Shown here one piece after another: positions 10,262 through 23,294 of a DNA stretch of 64,000 bases (positions are counted from its first letter, which is position 1; each line of letters starts with the position of its first letter). This stretch comes from Aptenodytes patagonicus (Eukaryota > Chordata > Aves > Sphenisciformes > Spheniscidae). The stretch lies in assembly GCF_965638725.1 (NCBI RefSeq), contig NC_134981.1, positions 39,894,849-39,958,848 of the forward strand, in the 5' to 3' direction. A model generated the notes under the pieces. That model saw only the letters and a list, made by a program, of their open reading frames with translations, made no database searches and was not told the origin of the DNA. Made by a program: the position numbers and the translations under genes.

Positions 10262-11925
10262 GTCCTCCCTGCGTAACAGACAGGATGCTGTGGGGTTGGA
10301 GTCTGAGGAGCCCGTGAGTAACGGACAGGATCCAGGACAAGCCAACCATGCAAAGCTGACCCAACTACCCACCCGCATTAGAACCAGTGCCACCAGGAAA
10401 GCACGTAAGGTATTAGTAATTGGAGATTCCCTACCGAGAGGCACCGAAGCACCCCTTTGCCGTCCAGACGATTTCTCTAGAGAAGTCTGCTGCCTGCCAG
10501 GAGCTCGCATTCGTGGCGTCACCGAGAGGCTGCCGAGCGCGGTGAACCCTACAGCTTATCATCCGCTCCTGCTATTCCGTGTAGGGTCTGACGAGGCAAC
10601 TTGGAACCCTCCAAGGAGACTATATGTCCCTCGGAGCAATGTTAAAAGGATCAGGAGCACAGGTGGTGGTCTCCTCTATCCTCCCAGTCAGGGGAAGGGG
10701 TCCAGGAAGGAGGAGACGAATTGAACGGGTGAATGCCTGGCTGCGTAGCTGGTGCCGTACGCGAGGTTTTGGCTTCTATGATCATGGCTCTACCTTTGAG
10801 AAGCCGGGTCTGTTGGGGAGCTGATGGGATTCACCTGACCAAGCGGGGCAAGAGGGTCTTTGCCAACAAGCTGGCCAGACTTACAAGGAGGGCTTTAAAC
10901 TAGACTCAGCGGGGGAAGGGGATGGAGTTTTGAGCAACAGAGAAGAGCCAGGGGCTGCTGATGCGTTTAGGGACCAACAGGGGAACACCTGAGAAATGCC
11001 GCAAAGGAATTGGGGCTTGATCCTCCAAAAAGGCGACGCGGTCGAGAGCCCAACTGAAGTGCCTCTATACCAATGCACGCAGCACGGGTAACAAACAGGA
11101 GGAGTTGGAAGCCACTGTGCAGAAGGAGCAGAAGGGAGCTGGCAGCTCTTTAAGGACGTTTTTCTTAGCGCGCAAGAGCTCTCGATTCCCACGCGTAAGA
11201 AATCAGGCAAGGAAGGCAGGAGACCGGCATGGCTGAGTAAGGACCCTCTGGTCGAGCTGAAGCGCAAGAAGGAAACGCATAGGCAGTGGAAGCAGGGACA
11301 CGCATCCTGGGAAGAATATAGGGATGCTGCCCAGGTGTGTAGGGATGGGATCAGGAAAGCTAAGGCACAGCTGGAGCTGAATTTGGCAAGGGCTGTGAAG
11401 AATCATAAGAAGGGCTTCTACAGGTGCGTTGGCCAGAAAAGGAAGACTAAAGAAAACGTACGCCACCCCCACCCCCCTCCGATAAGTAAGGCAGGAGATC
11501 TAGTGACGACCGACACGGAGAAGGCTGAGGTACTCAACGATTGTTTTTCCTCCGTTTTCACTGGCAATCGCTGTTCCCACGTCCATGATCTGGATGATGG
11601 GTAGACAGACTGTACCCTCAGCGAGTTTGCTGATGATACAAAACTGGGAGGAGTGGCTGATACACCAGAGGGTTGTGCTGCCATCCAGAGGGACCTGGAC
11701 AGGCTGGAGAAATGGGAGGCTCGCGCGGTTCAACAAGGGGAAGTGCAAAGTCCTGCGCCTGGGGAGGAACAACCCCATGCACCAGTATATGCTGGGGGCC
11801 GACCGGCTGGAAAGCAGCTTTGCAGAAAAGGATGTGGGGGGCTCCCGGTGGACACCAAGTTGAACATGAGCCGACAACGTGCCCTTGCCGCAAAGGCGGC
11901 TAAGGATAGCCTTAGCCCGATATAG
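10262..11925 (+). mobile_element. Second-unit copy of the decayed CR1
   Basis: It has the same ORF1 esterase motifs, internal deletions and truncated RT end as 2577-4240. The stretch 11926-12374 is promoter-proximal sequence without a gene. Confidence 0.85.
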
Positions 11926-12374
11926 AGGAAAGCAGGGTTTCTATATGTGACAATAGAGTTGTGTGGACCAATCAAATTGCTCACTACCCCCGGGGGGGCA
12001 GGGCACCGCAGACCACCCTTGGGCAGCTTTGGGGGCGCTGCCTGTTTTTCTAAAAGCCTCCTACCCAGCTTAGCGCAAATCCTATCTTGATCTGCCCTCC
12101 AGCCCTCGAGCCACCGGTGCTGAACACGCGCTTTGTACTTTCTTTTCTCCCAGGAGGCGTGCAGCTTGGAAACGTCTGCAATTGAAGTGGGGCTTTCAGG
12201 GAACAATTTAGAGCAACTTCTGTTGGTTCTGCGAAACGTTCTGAAAAGTTAAGGCCTGCCCTGCCCTGCCCTGGCCAAAGCAGTCATTTGACTGGAGGGA
12301 GCAGCACCAAAAAGCCACAAGCACGTTTGGGGTGGACTTGATGCGGTAATAAATAACAATAAACAGTACTTCTA

Positions 12375-13245
12375 GCCACAACAGCCTCTTCCGAGACCTC
12401 GTTGCCCGCCCACGGGGTCGCAGCACTGCACGGCACGAGCCCCTCCGCGGACGCGCCCGACGTCTTCTCCCTCCACCCCCCAGGTCGGATCCCTCCGCGC
12501 CCCGAGGGCACGCAAACTCCCTGAGCCCCGGTAAGCACCGGGTCGACGAGGGCGGACCCGCCAAGGGGGCGGGGACAAGCGAAAGCGACAGACGAGACAG
12601 CCGATCGAGGCGCGGGATCGGCCGGCGGCGATCTGGCGGCCCAATGGGCGCCGCGGAGGGCCTGGCCGAGTGGAGGAAGCGCGGGGGCGACAACGGGCGT
12701 TGTCGTGGCTGACGAGATTATTGGGGCGCGGGCCGCCCGGCCCGGTGGCGCCGCTACTGTCTTCGGAAAGCTCATCGGCAAGGCGCTTCCCCGCCAGCGT
12801 CATCTACGAGGACGAGGAGGTAGCCGCGGCTTTGCTCTGTGCGCGGTTCCTCTTCCCTTCCCCCCCTCCCCCCGCGCTCGCAGGCACCCTGAGCCGAGGA
12901 CCCGTTGCGCGGTGCCCGGGAGCGCGGCAGGGCGGCAGGGCGGGTGGAGGGACGGAGGACGGACGGGGCCTCTCTGGGTTGTGGCGCTCTCTACTGCACC
13001 ATCCCTAAAGCATCGCGCTTCTTCGGTGCCCTCCCCCTCCCCGCGGCTGCCGCGGCGCGTACTGGGTTGCTGGTGCTGTCCGGCTCGCCTCGGTTCCCAG
13101 CCCCGCCGTGTCGCGTGCGCGCGTGCGTAGAGGAGGGCCTCTGACGGTAACGCGCTCGGTGGCAGCCGCAGACGTTTGCCGCGTGATATCCCTTTGGCGC
13201 TGCAAGTCGTGCAAAGTTTGCTGCCGAGGGATGGGAGCGGTCCTA
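12375..13245 (+). promoter_or_regulatory. CpG-island promoter of the terminal HINTW copy
   Basis: The GC box is at 12566-12574 and the CCAAT box at 12641-12645. The only difference from the first island that I found is C for T at 12852, just inside intron 1. Confidence 0.7.
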
Positions 13246-13315
13246 CCTCGTGTAGGATGATAGTCTTGAAACCTTAGATTAAGCACACGCAGTCAATCTC
13301 CTCGGGGATTCCAGA

Positions 13316-13336
13316 GGGGGGGTGGGGTGGGGTGGG
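13316..13336 (+). other. Second-unit G-quadruplex-type tract
   Basis: This is identical to 5631-5651, at the same place in intron 1 of the terminal copy. Confidence 0.6.
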
Positions 13337-14284
13337 TGTGTAAACAGTGAACGTCTGAGTAGTGACCGTAATGAGTTAGTTCTGCATAGGAGAAATGCAG
13401 GTCTTGACGTGCCGCCTAATAGCATTATCGAGATTTCGCAGCTCTGCTGTGCTAGGCTTTGGTTCTGAGCCCCCAAACTGGATTATTAAAGCAAAGAGTT
13501 ACAGCTTTCCTTATTTTTCTTAAAAAGAAAAAAAAAAAATCTAGAAACCGGTCATCCTGCAGGCTGCAAAAGCTTCCCAGACCTTGTTTCTGTGGTGAAG
13601 CGGGACCGTGATAACGGCGTGCTTGCAAGGTTCACGGACGCTGGTGCACCACAACGTGCTAGGAACTAGAGTGAGCTGCTTGGACTGTGGGGAAAAAATG
13701 CAGCCGTTACCTACACGGTGTTAACTTTAAGTTAGTATCCCGTATAATTTTTTTATTAAAATGCTGAAGATTAACAGTTAGGGATGTCTTCTGCTTTTGA
13801 AGGTAGGGTTTACGTGCGGTATAGAAGACAGACTCGTACTCCGCACTTGCAGGCTTCCTGCGATTATGCTTTTGTTCAATACTTGAGCTCCCTGTACCGT
13901 GGAAAATGAATGGCCGCTGATCTTGCACTTTGCTCAGTTCTTTGCTGATTCAGTTAAGCCATCTGTCTCCTGCCTCTGTGTGGACCACATCGAACAGAAA
14001 AACTGCTTAGGAAATGATCAACCCAAACTAAAACATACTGGCGGCCGCTAATCTGAAGTACTGGCCTGTGGAGGAGTGGCTGGTACAGCAGGGGCACGAT
14101 CTAGTATCCCTGAGCAACCGATGTTTTTAACAGTAGCAGGGATATGCTGACAAAAACGGCTGGTGACCTTGACCATCCTTCCCTGAGCAGAAGAAGGAGC
14201 CTCACTACGTGATGAACAACAACAGCGGAACAACACCCAGGATAAGGAGGAGGCACAGATCGGCGAGACCAGCCGGCAGCTACC

Positions 14285-14892
14285 AATGAGAAGGGCTAAC
14301 TAATTGGCTAGGCCTAGGAGGGTGGTTAAAGGGAATATTTCAGAGCCTAATATTAATACTAATAATAGTGATTATAGGATTATTGTTGTTTAGTTGTGCT
14401 TTGTCTTGTATTAAACGATTAATAACACGTATATCTAGTGACGCTTGGCTAGCCCAAAATAAAAACGGGGGAATTGTGGGAGACTGGCTGGCTGAGCAGA
14501 GGCATGTCAACATAGAATTGATAAGTCAGCAGGATCTCAAGAAGTGGCGAAAACAGCTGGTGTGAGAACTAATAAAGTGCAAGGACACACTGACCTTGTT
14601 TACTCCGGCATAAAGCCGACAAGAAAGTTGTGGTTAGCAAAAGGGAACGGCAGCTGGAGGAAACAGGGTGTTGGGAGAAACAAGATGTGTATGTAAATGT
14701 TGGGAGAAACAAGATGTGTATGTAAAGGCTGGCATTTAGGCTACTAACCAATAAGGAGCTTGGCTTTTGTAATATGTATGAGCTAATTAAGGAACCTATA
14801 AAGTGTAATGATGGTATTCTAATAAACGAAGTCTGCTGATCCCTCACATTGAGTGACTGCTCCTTCCCTCTGCTTTGGCAAATGGCACGACA
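14285..14892 (+). mobile_element. Second-unit copy of the intronic ERV remnant
   Basis: The env-tail frame, polypurine tract and LTR (14475-14892) are identical to 6600-7207. The intron sequence before it (13337-14284) holds nothing recognisable. Confidence 0.65.
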
Positions 14893-16137
14893 CTGGCCCG
14901 TCTCCTTGCCCCCATCATCTTGCATGCTGAATCCCGCTTCTGGAGGGGGCTCTGTAAACATGTTGTATTTTGTGCATAGAAAGTAAGAAAAAATCAACGT
15001 TTCGGCTTGTGTTTGGGGTATCTGGTAATCTGCTTCTGTACGAGTTCAGTGGGGCATGTTGATCTGCTTAAGCTATTGCCTTTCTCTGAAGCCAATTGCG
15101 TTTTAACTGTTTACTCTTCCTCCAGTGCCTTGCGTTCCGTGATCTTTCACCCCAAGCGCCGACGCTTTTCCTAGTCGTGCCTAAGGAGCCAATTGTCAGG
15201 TTATCTGAAGCAGAAGATTCTGGTGAATCTGTAAGTACCGTGGAAGCTTTCTGTACGCTGAACTGTACCTGTAATTAGTTCCTAATTTACGAGACTCTTT
15301 CCCATCCCCTCTTTTCCTCTTGATGGGGCACGGTAGGCTATTTTGGGTTTTCTGGCGCTATCATCTTTTGCCTCTAGCTTGTAACGGAATTGAGCTTTTT
15401 GACTAAAAGTAGTGATATAAAGCAACGCTCACCCCTGGGTACGTACTTCTGGTGCAAAACGCAGTGTTGTTCTGGAGCGCCGTCTGATGCCTATTGTCAT
15501 GGTTTAGAGTAAGAGGGGTAGTACTTCTTCTAATACGGAGAAGAGGGCTCGGGGTTTTTGGCAGGTCAGGGGCGAGGAAGGGCAAAGCTGGTTGAGAGGT
15601 GCTGGACGCTTCGCTTTTAGCTATAAAAGTCAAGTTCAGAGGCTTTGTAAACCCACGCAAAAGGCAGCCTAAAGTTTATTTTCCACCAGAATTGCTTATG
15701 TTGCCTGAAGGTATAATGGGGGCTCTAACCCGGAGACAAACTTAGCTTCTGTGGCTGTTCCGTAGTCCGTTACTGTCTAGCTTGAAAAAAATTGCATAGC
15801 TCTTTCTTTCCCTATAGTGTGCGTAATCGGTCTCTGTAGCTTTGCTTGGAAAAAGTCAGTTGCAGGCGGGCAGACAGTAATCTGAAGCGCAATGGTTGAA
15901 TTGCTAGGCATTGGCTAACTGGTTTCTCTGGGTGGTTCTCTGCTCTCGTTCCTTCCCTTCCTGCCCTCTCCCCTCTTTGTGTGTGGCTTTTTATTTTATT
16001 TATTTATGGCTTTGTACTTCCTTCTCCAGCTTCTTGGGCGTTTAATGATTGTTGGCGAGAAGCGTGCTGCTCACCTGGGCCTGACCAATGGATTCCGGAC
16101 GGTTGTGGATGAAGGGCCCGAGGGTGGGCAGTCTGTC

Positions 16138-16672
16138 TGTCAGAGGTAGTGGAATTTTACTGGAGACTTTGGTATTGTTCATGCTTAAGTAAAGCAAACT
16201 AAAGGACAGCCCAGCCCTGGAAATAAGGACTTTGCTTCTTGGAAGCTTAGAGCTGTCCATGAAGGATAAAAGATACCCCTGGACAATCAAGATAACTCCA
16301 GCATCCTAGCCCCTCTAGCCCTTCTTTGAACCCCTCCCAGCATCATCTGGCATCATAGGTAAATAACCATAGCAAGACTGTCTCCAGGGACATCTGGATC
16401 AATAGACAAGCAGCAAGAATGCTGTAGAAATATAGTTTCTTTGCAAAGATTTACTATGATTAGTAATCAGTATTGTGGGTGTCAGTGATTAGTCAAATCA
16501 TTTTGTACCTGAATGCTTGAAGGGTATAAGAATCCTGTGTAAAACCGCATTTGGGGTGCCCCAATTTGGCTGGGACACCTCATGCACATGAATAAAAGAA
16601 TTACCCTTATAATTCTATAATTTGCGTCCTAGCCTCTCAGTCGGCACGGGCCAGTTGCAAATTTTTGTAACA
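16138..16672 (+). mobile_element. LTR at the right edge of the HINTW array
   Basis: The sequence begins TGTCAGAGG at the exact point where the array stops matching and ends TTTTTGTAACA. It has an AATAAA at about 16592 followed by a GC-richer U5-like end. These are LTR features, but no second member of this family occurs in the window. No 5-bp duplication is seen (CTGTC versus GTAGC), so the junction reflects a rearrangement and not a simple insertion. Confidence 0.6.
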
Positions 16673-18485
16673 GTAGCAAGCAGGAGGAGCTGGAAGCCAC
16701 TGTGCAGCTAGAAAGCTACTATCTAAAGCTATTGCTGAAGTGTGATGGGACACATCATACAACTGGACTGCTGCAATTGATGGCTATAAACTGTTCAGGA
16801 GGGACAGGCAAGGAAGGCGGGGGGGGGCCCTCTATATAAAAAGATGGATTGATGGCACAGAGCTGTCTTTGAAAAACAGCAATGCACAGGTTGAGAGCTT
16901 ATGGGTAAAAATTAGAGGCTGAGCCAACAAAGGAAACCTCGTGGTTGGTGTTTACTACAGGCCACCAGACCAACGGGAGCCTGTAAACGAAGTGTTCTTA
17001 CCTCAACTACAGGAATCTCGCAATCTCTGATCCTGCTGGGTGGCTTCAATCACCCTGACATACACTAGAAAGCGGCACAGTGAGCTTTAAGTGGTCCAGG
17101 AGACTCTTGGAGTGCGTCAATGATAATTTCTTAATCCAGGTGATAGCCCGACCAGAGGAGAAGCGTTACTGGACCTGTTGTTCACAGGGATGAATTAATT
17201 AGAGATTTCAAGATTGGTGGCAGCCTGGGCTGCAGTGATCATGCCCTGGTGGAATTCACAATCTTGAGGGATATGAGCCAGGTGAAGAGTAGTCAGGACC
17301 CTGAATGTTAGGAGAGCAAATTTTCAGTTGTTTAAGGGGCTACTGGATGGGACCCCCTGGGAAACTGCCCTCAGGGATAAAGGAGCAGAACAGAGCTGGC
17401 AGCTCTTTAAGGACATTTTTCTTAGCGTGCAAGCACTCTCGATTCCCATGTGTGCCCCAAGGAGGGCAGGAGACCGGCATGGCTCAGTAAGGACCTCCTG
17501 GTAAGAAGGAAATGCACAGGCAGTGGAACCAGGGACATGTATCCTTGGAAGAATAGAGGGGGATGTGTAGGGATGGTATTAGGAAAGCTAAGGCACAGCT
17601 GGAGCTGAATTTGGTGAGGGATGTGAAGAATAATAGGAAGGGCTTCTAGAGGTACATTGGTCAGAAAAGGAAGATTAATGAAAATGTACCCCCCGCTAAA
17701 TAAGATAGGAGAGCTGGTGACAACTGACATGGAGAAGGCTGAGGTACTCAACCATTGTTTTGCCTCCATTTTCTTTGGCAATCTCTCTTCCCACACCTCT
17801 CAAGCCCCTGAACCTCAAGGTCAACAAGGCCAAGTGCAAGGTCCTGCACCTGGGTCGGGGCAATCCCAAACGAATACAGGCTGGGCGATGAGGGAATTGA
17901 GAGCAGCCCTGCGGAGAAGGACTTGGGAGTACTGGTAGATGAAAAGCTGGACATGAGCTGGCAATGTGCGCTTGCAGCCCAGAAAGCCAATTGTATCCTG
18001 GGCTACATCAAAAGAAGCGTGGCCAGCAGGTCAAGGGAGGTGATTCTTCCCTTCTGCTCCCCTCTTGTGAGACCCCACTGCATTCAGCTCTGGGGTCCCC
18101 AGTACAAGAAAGACATGGACCTGTTGGAGCGGGTCCAGAGGAGAGCCACAAAAATGATCAGAGGGCTGGAACACCTCTCCTCTGAAGAAAGGCTGAGAGA
18201 GTTGGGGTTGTTCAGCCTGGAGAAGAGAAGGCTCTGTTTAAACTGAAAGAGGGTAGGTTTAGATTGGATATAAGGAAGAAATTTTTTATGATGAGGGTGG
18301 TGAGAGACTGGAAGAGGTTGCCCATAGAGGTGGTAGATGCCCCCTCCCTGGAAGTGTTCAAAGTCAGGTTGGATGGGGCTCTGAGCAACCTGATCTAGTT
18401 GAAGATGCCCCTGCTCATGGCAGGGGGGTTGGACTACATGATTTTCAGAGGTCCCTTCCAACCCAAACCATTCTATGATTCTATG
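16673..18485 (+). mobile_element. Decayed CR1 LINE, endonuclease to 3' tail
   Basis: The first part matches CR1 ORF2 endonuclease (WTAAIDGYKLF-like, GVYYRPPDQ-like and GGFNHPDI-like stretches in broken frames). The linker follows at about 17300-17790, with an internal deletion near 17800. The RT C-terminus ([25 protein letters not shown] region) is at 17923-18240. The element ends in CCATTCTATGATTCTATG, the CR1 3' tail. Many stops and frameshifts make it inactive. Confidence 0.85.
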
Positions 18486-21400
18486 TAAAGGAGACTCTTC
18501 ATTAATTTATTTTGAGCTATGAAGCCGACGACACAGTGCAGGAAAGGTTACAGGTACTGTGAACAGTTTAGCATACAGGAAAATGACCTGAAAAGGGGAC
18601 TAGTAGATAACACGAAAGTATTCAGAATAGAAAATGGTAAAGGCAACTGTAGGAGATTCAGAAGATTCATACAGTACGCTAAAGGAATTTCTTTAACATG
18701 GATGAGTTAAAAGATGAGTTTAAAAGATAATTTAATGAAAGAGACCATCAATTTCTCTAATCAAAGTATCTAAAACATACTCTTTTGGATGATTCTCCTG
18801 ACCAGTCCTTAAACTGCTGGCTACCATAAGCTGGAGGGATATGTAAAGGAAGATCATTTTATTGTTACCCTACTTCTAATGTTTTTTCCTTTTGCATCTA
18901 TTACTGATTATCATTCTCACACAGATCAGCTTTCTTATAGATATTCAAAGTTTTACAGCTCTGCCAATAATCAGGCAGAAGTAGAAATAAAGAGACTTTG
19001 ATTCCAGTTCTGCGTCTGCCCACAAGCTTTCTGCACAAAGGTCTCATTTTCTCCATCAGCACACTGGGATTCATGGACTGTGAAGCACAAACACAATTTG
19101 TTAACTCTAACTCACTTTTGCGTATAACCTTGCTCCTCAAGATTTTCTCTTTATTTCATCTGGAGAAGTCGGTACAACTCAGTATAAACCATGGGACAGT
19201 GCCCAGTCCTTCAAGTTTGAGCACCAGTGTGGTGTGCTCAGGTGGAAGTACCTATTTCTATCAAGAAAAGCTTGGACTGGAACTACTCCTAAAAACCTTT
19301 CCATCTGGTAATAGTTAGGTTCAAGATCCGAAATAGCTAAGTATAGTAGAAATAGCTAGAGGTGTTGTTTAACTAGGGTCACTGATTTCTAGTAGATCCC
19401 CTCTTGGATAAAAAAGAGGAGTTCAGAAAACAATGAGGGGAACATAGGATAGTTAGATGGAAGACAAGCCACAGAGAGTGAAATGGTGTCAGGGGGATGA
19501 GTGGCTTCATGCTCTCATTTTTATTTGTTTCTGCAAGTGCAACTTCCTGTCTAGCATTGTACCTTTTTGAGAAGACCTTCATTTGACAACATGGTGTGGA
19601 CAAAACAGACTGTAGTATCAGGATGAAGGTATCCTCAGACTGCATCACCAAACTTTTTTCTGGTCAAGAGTACATTTCCTTTATGTCTCACAAACTATTA
19701 AAAATGCTATCATACAGATTTCTAAAGATCCAACACACACACATTCAAAATGCTTCTGTAATCCAGAAATATTCTGGAAAGAAAAAAAAAAAAGGTAGGG
19801 AAGAGGGCTGTTTTCCAGCTAAGGTCTCTACTGTTCATTTTCCACGCAGGCACAATCACTGCTAAGTAACAAATCATTCACTTACGTGCTATAGACATTT
19901 CAGGTAATGCATCCTATGTGACATGAACAGAAGATGTATCAGTAGTTTCCTAGATCAACTAATGACTGTTCTTGGTTCAAACCTTCTCATTGGTCAAAGA
20001 AAAAAGGTTATTCTTTCACTAACCCTTTGACAAGTTTTGAACCCTCTGCAAGTCAGTTTTCTCTGTCTTACATCAAAGAGGAAAAGTAGACATTGAAATG
20101 ACCTCCCACACCTTAGACATAATGATGGAGAGAATTCAGCCTTGTGAAAATAGTGCCATTGGAAAATATTCCAAAGAGCCAAAATTTATAGAACATATGT
20201 CACATGCATGTGATTTTATACTGAAAATTAGTGTACATCTTTCAATATATACCCATTTCTTCCTTAAGGTCCAATTCTGCCCTTCTTTTTGTATCAATAA
20301 AAAAGAGTTTTCCTTGTGGCTTAGCATTAGCATGATACCCCAGTGATACCTGTCACTCAGACCTAAGGCCTACATGTTATTGAACTCACTCAAGTAATTC
20401 AACTCGTTGAGGCGGTTAATGACAGCCAGCATTCCTGAAAGCATAAAATACAAATTCATTGCTTCTGTAAGTAATAACTTTGTAGCTTTTAGCAATGTAA
20501 AAAGTACATACCAGCAATTCAGCACTGTTGGTGAGTTCTGACACAGTAGATGAACAGCCCTACTACAAGAATTTAGGCATAAAATAGCCTAAAGAATTTG
20601 AAAATTCTGCCAAAGAAAGCATTTTAAATTGGAGGGAAAACAGCTTTGATAGCATGCTGGGAATTCTGTTTCAGTGTTAATAGAAAGTATATTGTTATAG
20701 ACGTGATTGTATTGCATGTATTTGGTGCTAATTAGTCTCTCATTCAAATTATTAAAGCCTTTGTCATTCACAGCACCCCCAAATTTGCCTCCTCAAACCT
20801 TTGGAGTTCATCAGGTTGCAGGGACTTGAAAGCCTCTGCCTACTGCATGTGACAAACCTCCGAGATTCCCAGTGTGAAATTGATTTTGCAAAAAGTAAAA
20901 CAGGATCAGATCAATTTTAAGAGTCACACTCAGTTGTATTAACTGATGAACTAGACTACCTATGTCCAGAGAAACCATCTTTCATGCTGATGTCCAAAAC
21001 TTCCTCCAGAGCTGAAGTAAAACTTGTAAATAATAGGAGTGACAAGGTCAGTGTAATGGGATCAGAAATATCACCAAATCAAGTAACATATTGTTATTTC
21101 AGATGGAACTAAAATGATTAAGCCATAAAAAAGAGAGGTAATTTATTTATTTTCATATAAAATGCAACACTTCAAACATCTGCCATATCACCAGACCAAT
21201 CTTCTTTTCAGTATAGATCACATCTCTTAATTTTCAGTTTGACTAAGCCCTGCTTAAACCTCTTGATGTTACTCAGAGATTTACAGAACAAATACTGGAT
21301 ATGAAAGGAAATAATTTTACAACAGAACTCTTGCAAGTCCTTTGATAACTGTGATAACACTTTCCTTTAAAACTGGTCATTTTTTTGACAGGTGGCTGTT

Positions 21401-21633
21401 CATTGTCCACGCTGTATAAGTTCTTTTAGATAGAAGATGCTATTCTAGTGATTTTTCTTCAATTCATTGTAACTGATTACATCAAATTAATAACAGCTGG
21501 ACAAAGTTATGCACTGTCTCTAATCAGTTATATAGATCACAACAACTACAGCCTTTCATTCTGCATCTTCTCTGCTCTCACTATTAATGTGTCTATATAA
21601 CAAAAATAAAATTGAAGGCTCCTTGTAACTAAC
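18486..21633. other. No gene or repeat recognised
   Basis: This AT-rich stretch has no convincing exon, RNA gene or known repeat. Its open frames are short and lack recognisable motifs. Confidence 0.5.
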
Positions 21634-21680
21634 TGCTGGGTCTGGCTGGGATGGTGTTAATTTTCTTCTTCTCTATAATA
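21634..21680 (+). mobile_element. Short 5' end of a TGGGTCTGG-family LTR
   Basis: Only about 45 bp (CTGGGTCTGGCTGGGATG and the following GTTAATTTTCTTC) match the start of the LTRs at 35829 and 63769. The downstream stretch 21681-23294 shows nothing recognisable. Confidence 0.45.
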
Positions 21681-23294
21681 TGCTCACCATCACGATGCTG
21701 GGCACCCCCAATCACTGGGAAGGAATATGTGTGTTGAAACCAGCTCAAGCCCATTGCTCTCTTTGAAATTCTTTTGTTAGTTGTCTAGTTTTTATACTCT
21801 CTGTTGGGCTGAGCCACATGTTCACTCCCCCCATGCTGGTCTGGCTAACTCAGGGAGACATTCACACTCTAATGAACTCAGGGAGAAACATTTACACCAC
21901 CAGTTGATCCACTCAACTATTGATAGTTGTTTATCTAAATCAAAGGCCACCCTCCCATCATGGACTCTGATACAAACACATTGAACAATGTGCAATTAAC
22001 TGCATCGATGACTTAAAAAATATGACCAAGCCTTTCCTAGCTTTGCAGCCCACATTGCAAGTAGTATTCAATGGTGAGAATGGCTGGGATAAGCATTCCA
22101 ACTTCTCAGTAACCCTACCGAGGGTAAGTGACCAAACCCATTACAGCCAGAACCATGAAAAATGGGCAGGAAGCCAGAGGTTAAGTGAAACAGCTGTAAT
22201 TTATAAGTCCCTTTGTGACTGAACCAATATATATATCAAACATATAAAATAGCAGTGTGTTAGCTTGTATTTCTCATTTCAAGAGAAGGTTCTCTTTAAA
22301 TTTGTTTCCAAATTGCTAGCAGCCCTATTTTTCTAACAGCAGTGTCTCAAAGGTGGACCTGAAATGAAAGCATTAATATGTTCTCTCCACACTGGTCTCA
22401 CTCTCTCTGTGAATCAAGGGTTCAGTAGTTTGATCTTCCCCTTTCCCTCTTTATTAATTTTCTATTCCCCCAAAGAACAGAAATCTTACAATATGTCTAA
22501 ACTGATTGCTTATTGGGCATTTCCTATGCAACATCACCAAGCATTCTACTGGCTGACATGTTTTATATAGTACCTTCATTGTACTTGATATATGCAAATA
22601 AATAACTTAGAAAACATACATACAGAAAAGCAACAAAGTGGTTGAATGACCTGTTTATCTCTAACAGGTTGACCAGCTTGGTTTTCCTAAAAACAGCCAA
22701 AGGACTAAAGGCTTTTTCTTTCTCATTGAACAGCAGAGATTTCTTATCATGGCATGTTTCCATTGAAATACATGTAAATTCTGGCAGTGAGATTCAAACT
22801 CCCTGGAAATGAGATTTACTCACTAATTCAACATCAGAAACAACAATAACAAAAAAGCAAGCCAAAGAAAAATAGAGTAAAATCCTTATCATCTAGATAT
22901 AAAGGAAGAAGGAGTAGAGGCTGCAGGGTACTGCCACAAACTGTGCATTTACTGCCTTCTTTTCTTTGTGTTTCCTATCTCCTACAGGATCCCAACAAGT
23001 GCAGGTGAAAAACATTGCCAAACAAGGCACAAACAAGAACAGACTTCACAACATCATGAGTAATATATATATACACAGAAGTCCTCCCAGTGCTTTTTGA
23101 ACAGACAAGGAGCAAACCCACATGGGAGAACAGAAAGGAAAAGTTATGCTAGCTGGAAAAATCTTTACTTCTAGTGATTGCCTTCAGAAAGATTTAGGTT
23201 GCTGACCAGCCTGATTTGTAATGTGATATTCAGGGTCAGAGCCTCAGCCCTGAGATGAGTTATTTGCCTCTAGTTCCAATTTCCAGAGCCGCTA

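Larger units (their letters stand above)
1..16142 (+). repeat. HINTW ampliconic tandem array, 7,685-bp unit, two full copies plus a partial third
   Basis: Every feature in 1-7685 recurs at +7,685 (7686-15370), and its first 770 bp recur at +15,370 (15371-16142). Reading the copies side by side, I find one difference between the two full units (5167 T versus 12852 C). The partial third unit differs at 15460, 15681 and 16057. The window opens in the middle of a unit, so the array continues to the left. Each unit holds a HINTW gene plus spacer, and because the window phase is arbitrary each gene straddles the unit boundary used here. High identity between units fits the concerted evolution by gene conversion known for HINTW. 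I compared by eye, so a few more differences may exist. Confidence 0.97.
12705..16149 (+). pseudogene. HINTW: Terminal HINTW copy, truncated in exon 3
   Basis: Exon 1 is 12705-12819 and exon 2 is 15126-15230. Exon 3 starts at 16030 and keeps its frame to the Cys codon at 16138-16140. There the array sequence ends, and the frame reads Gln-Arg and a TAG at 16147-16149 in the adjoining LTR. The whole HIT motif and C-terminal strand are therefore gone, and so are the polyadenylation signals. Exon 1 carries the same GTG and extra C as the upstream copy. One further change, A to G at 16057, turns the first Lys of VGKK into Glu. This edge copy is very unlikely to make a stable HINT-fold protein. Confidence 0.85.
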
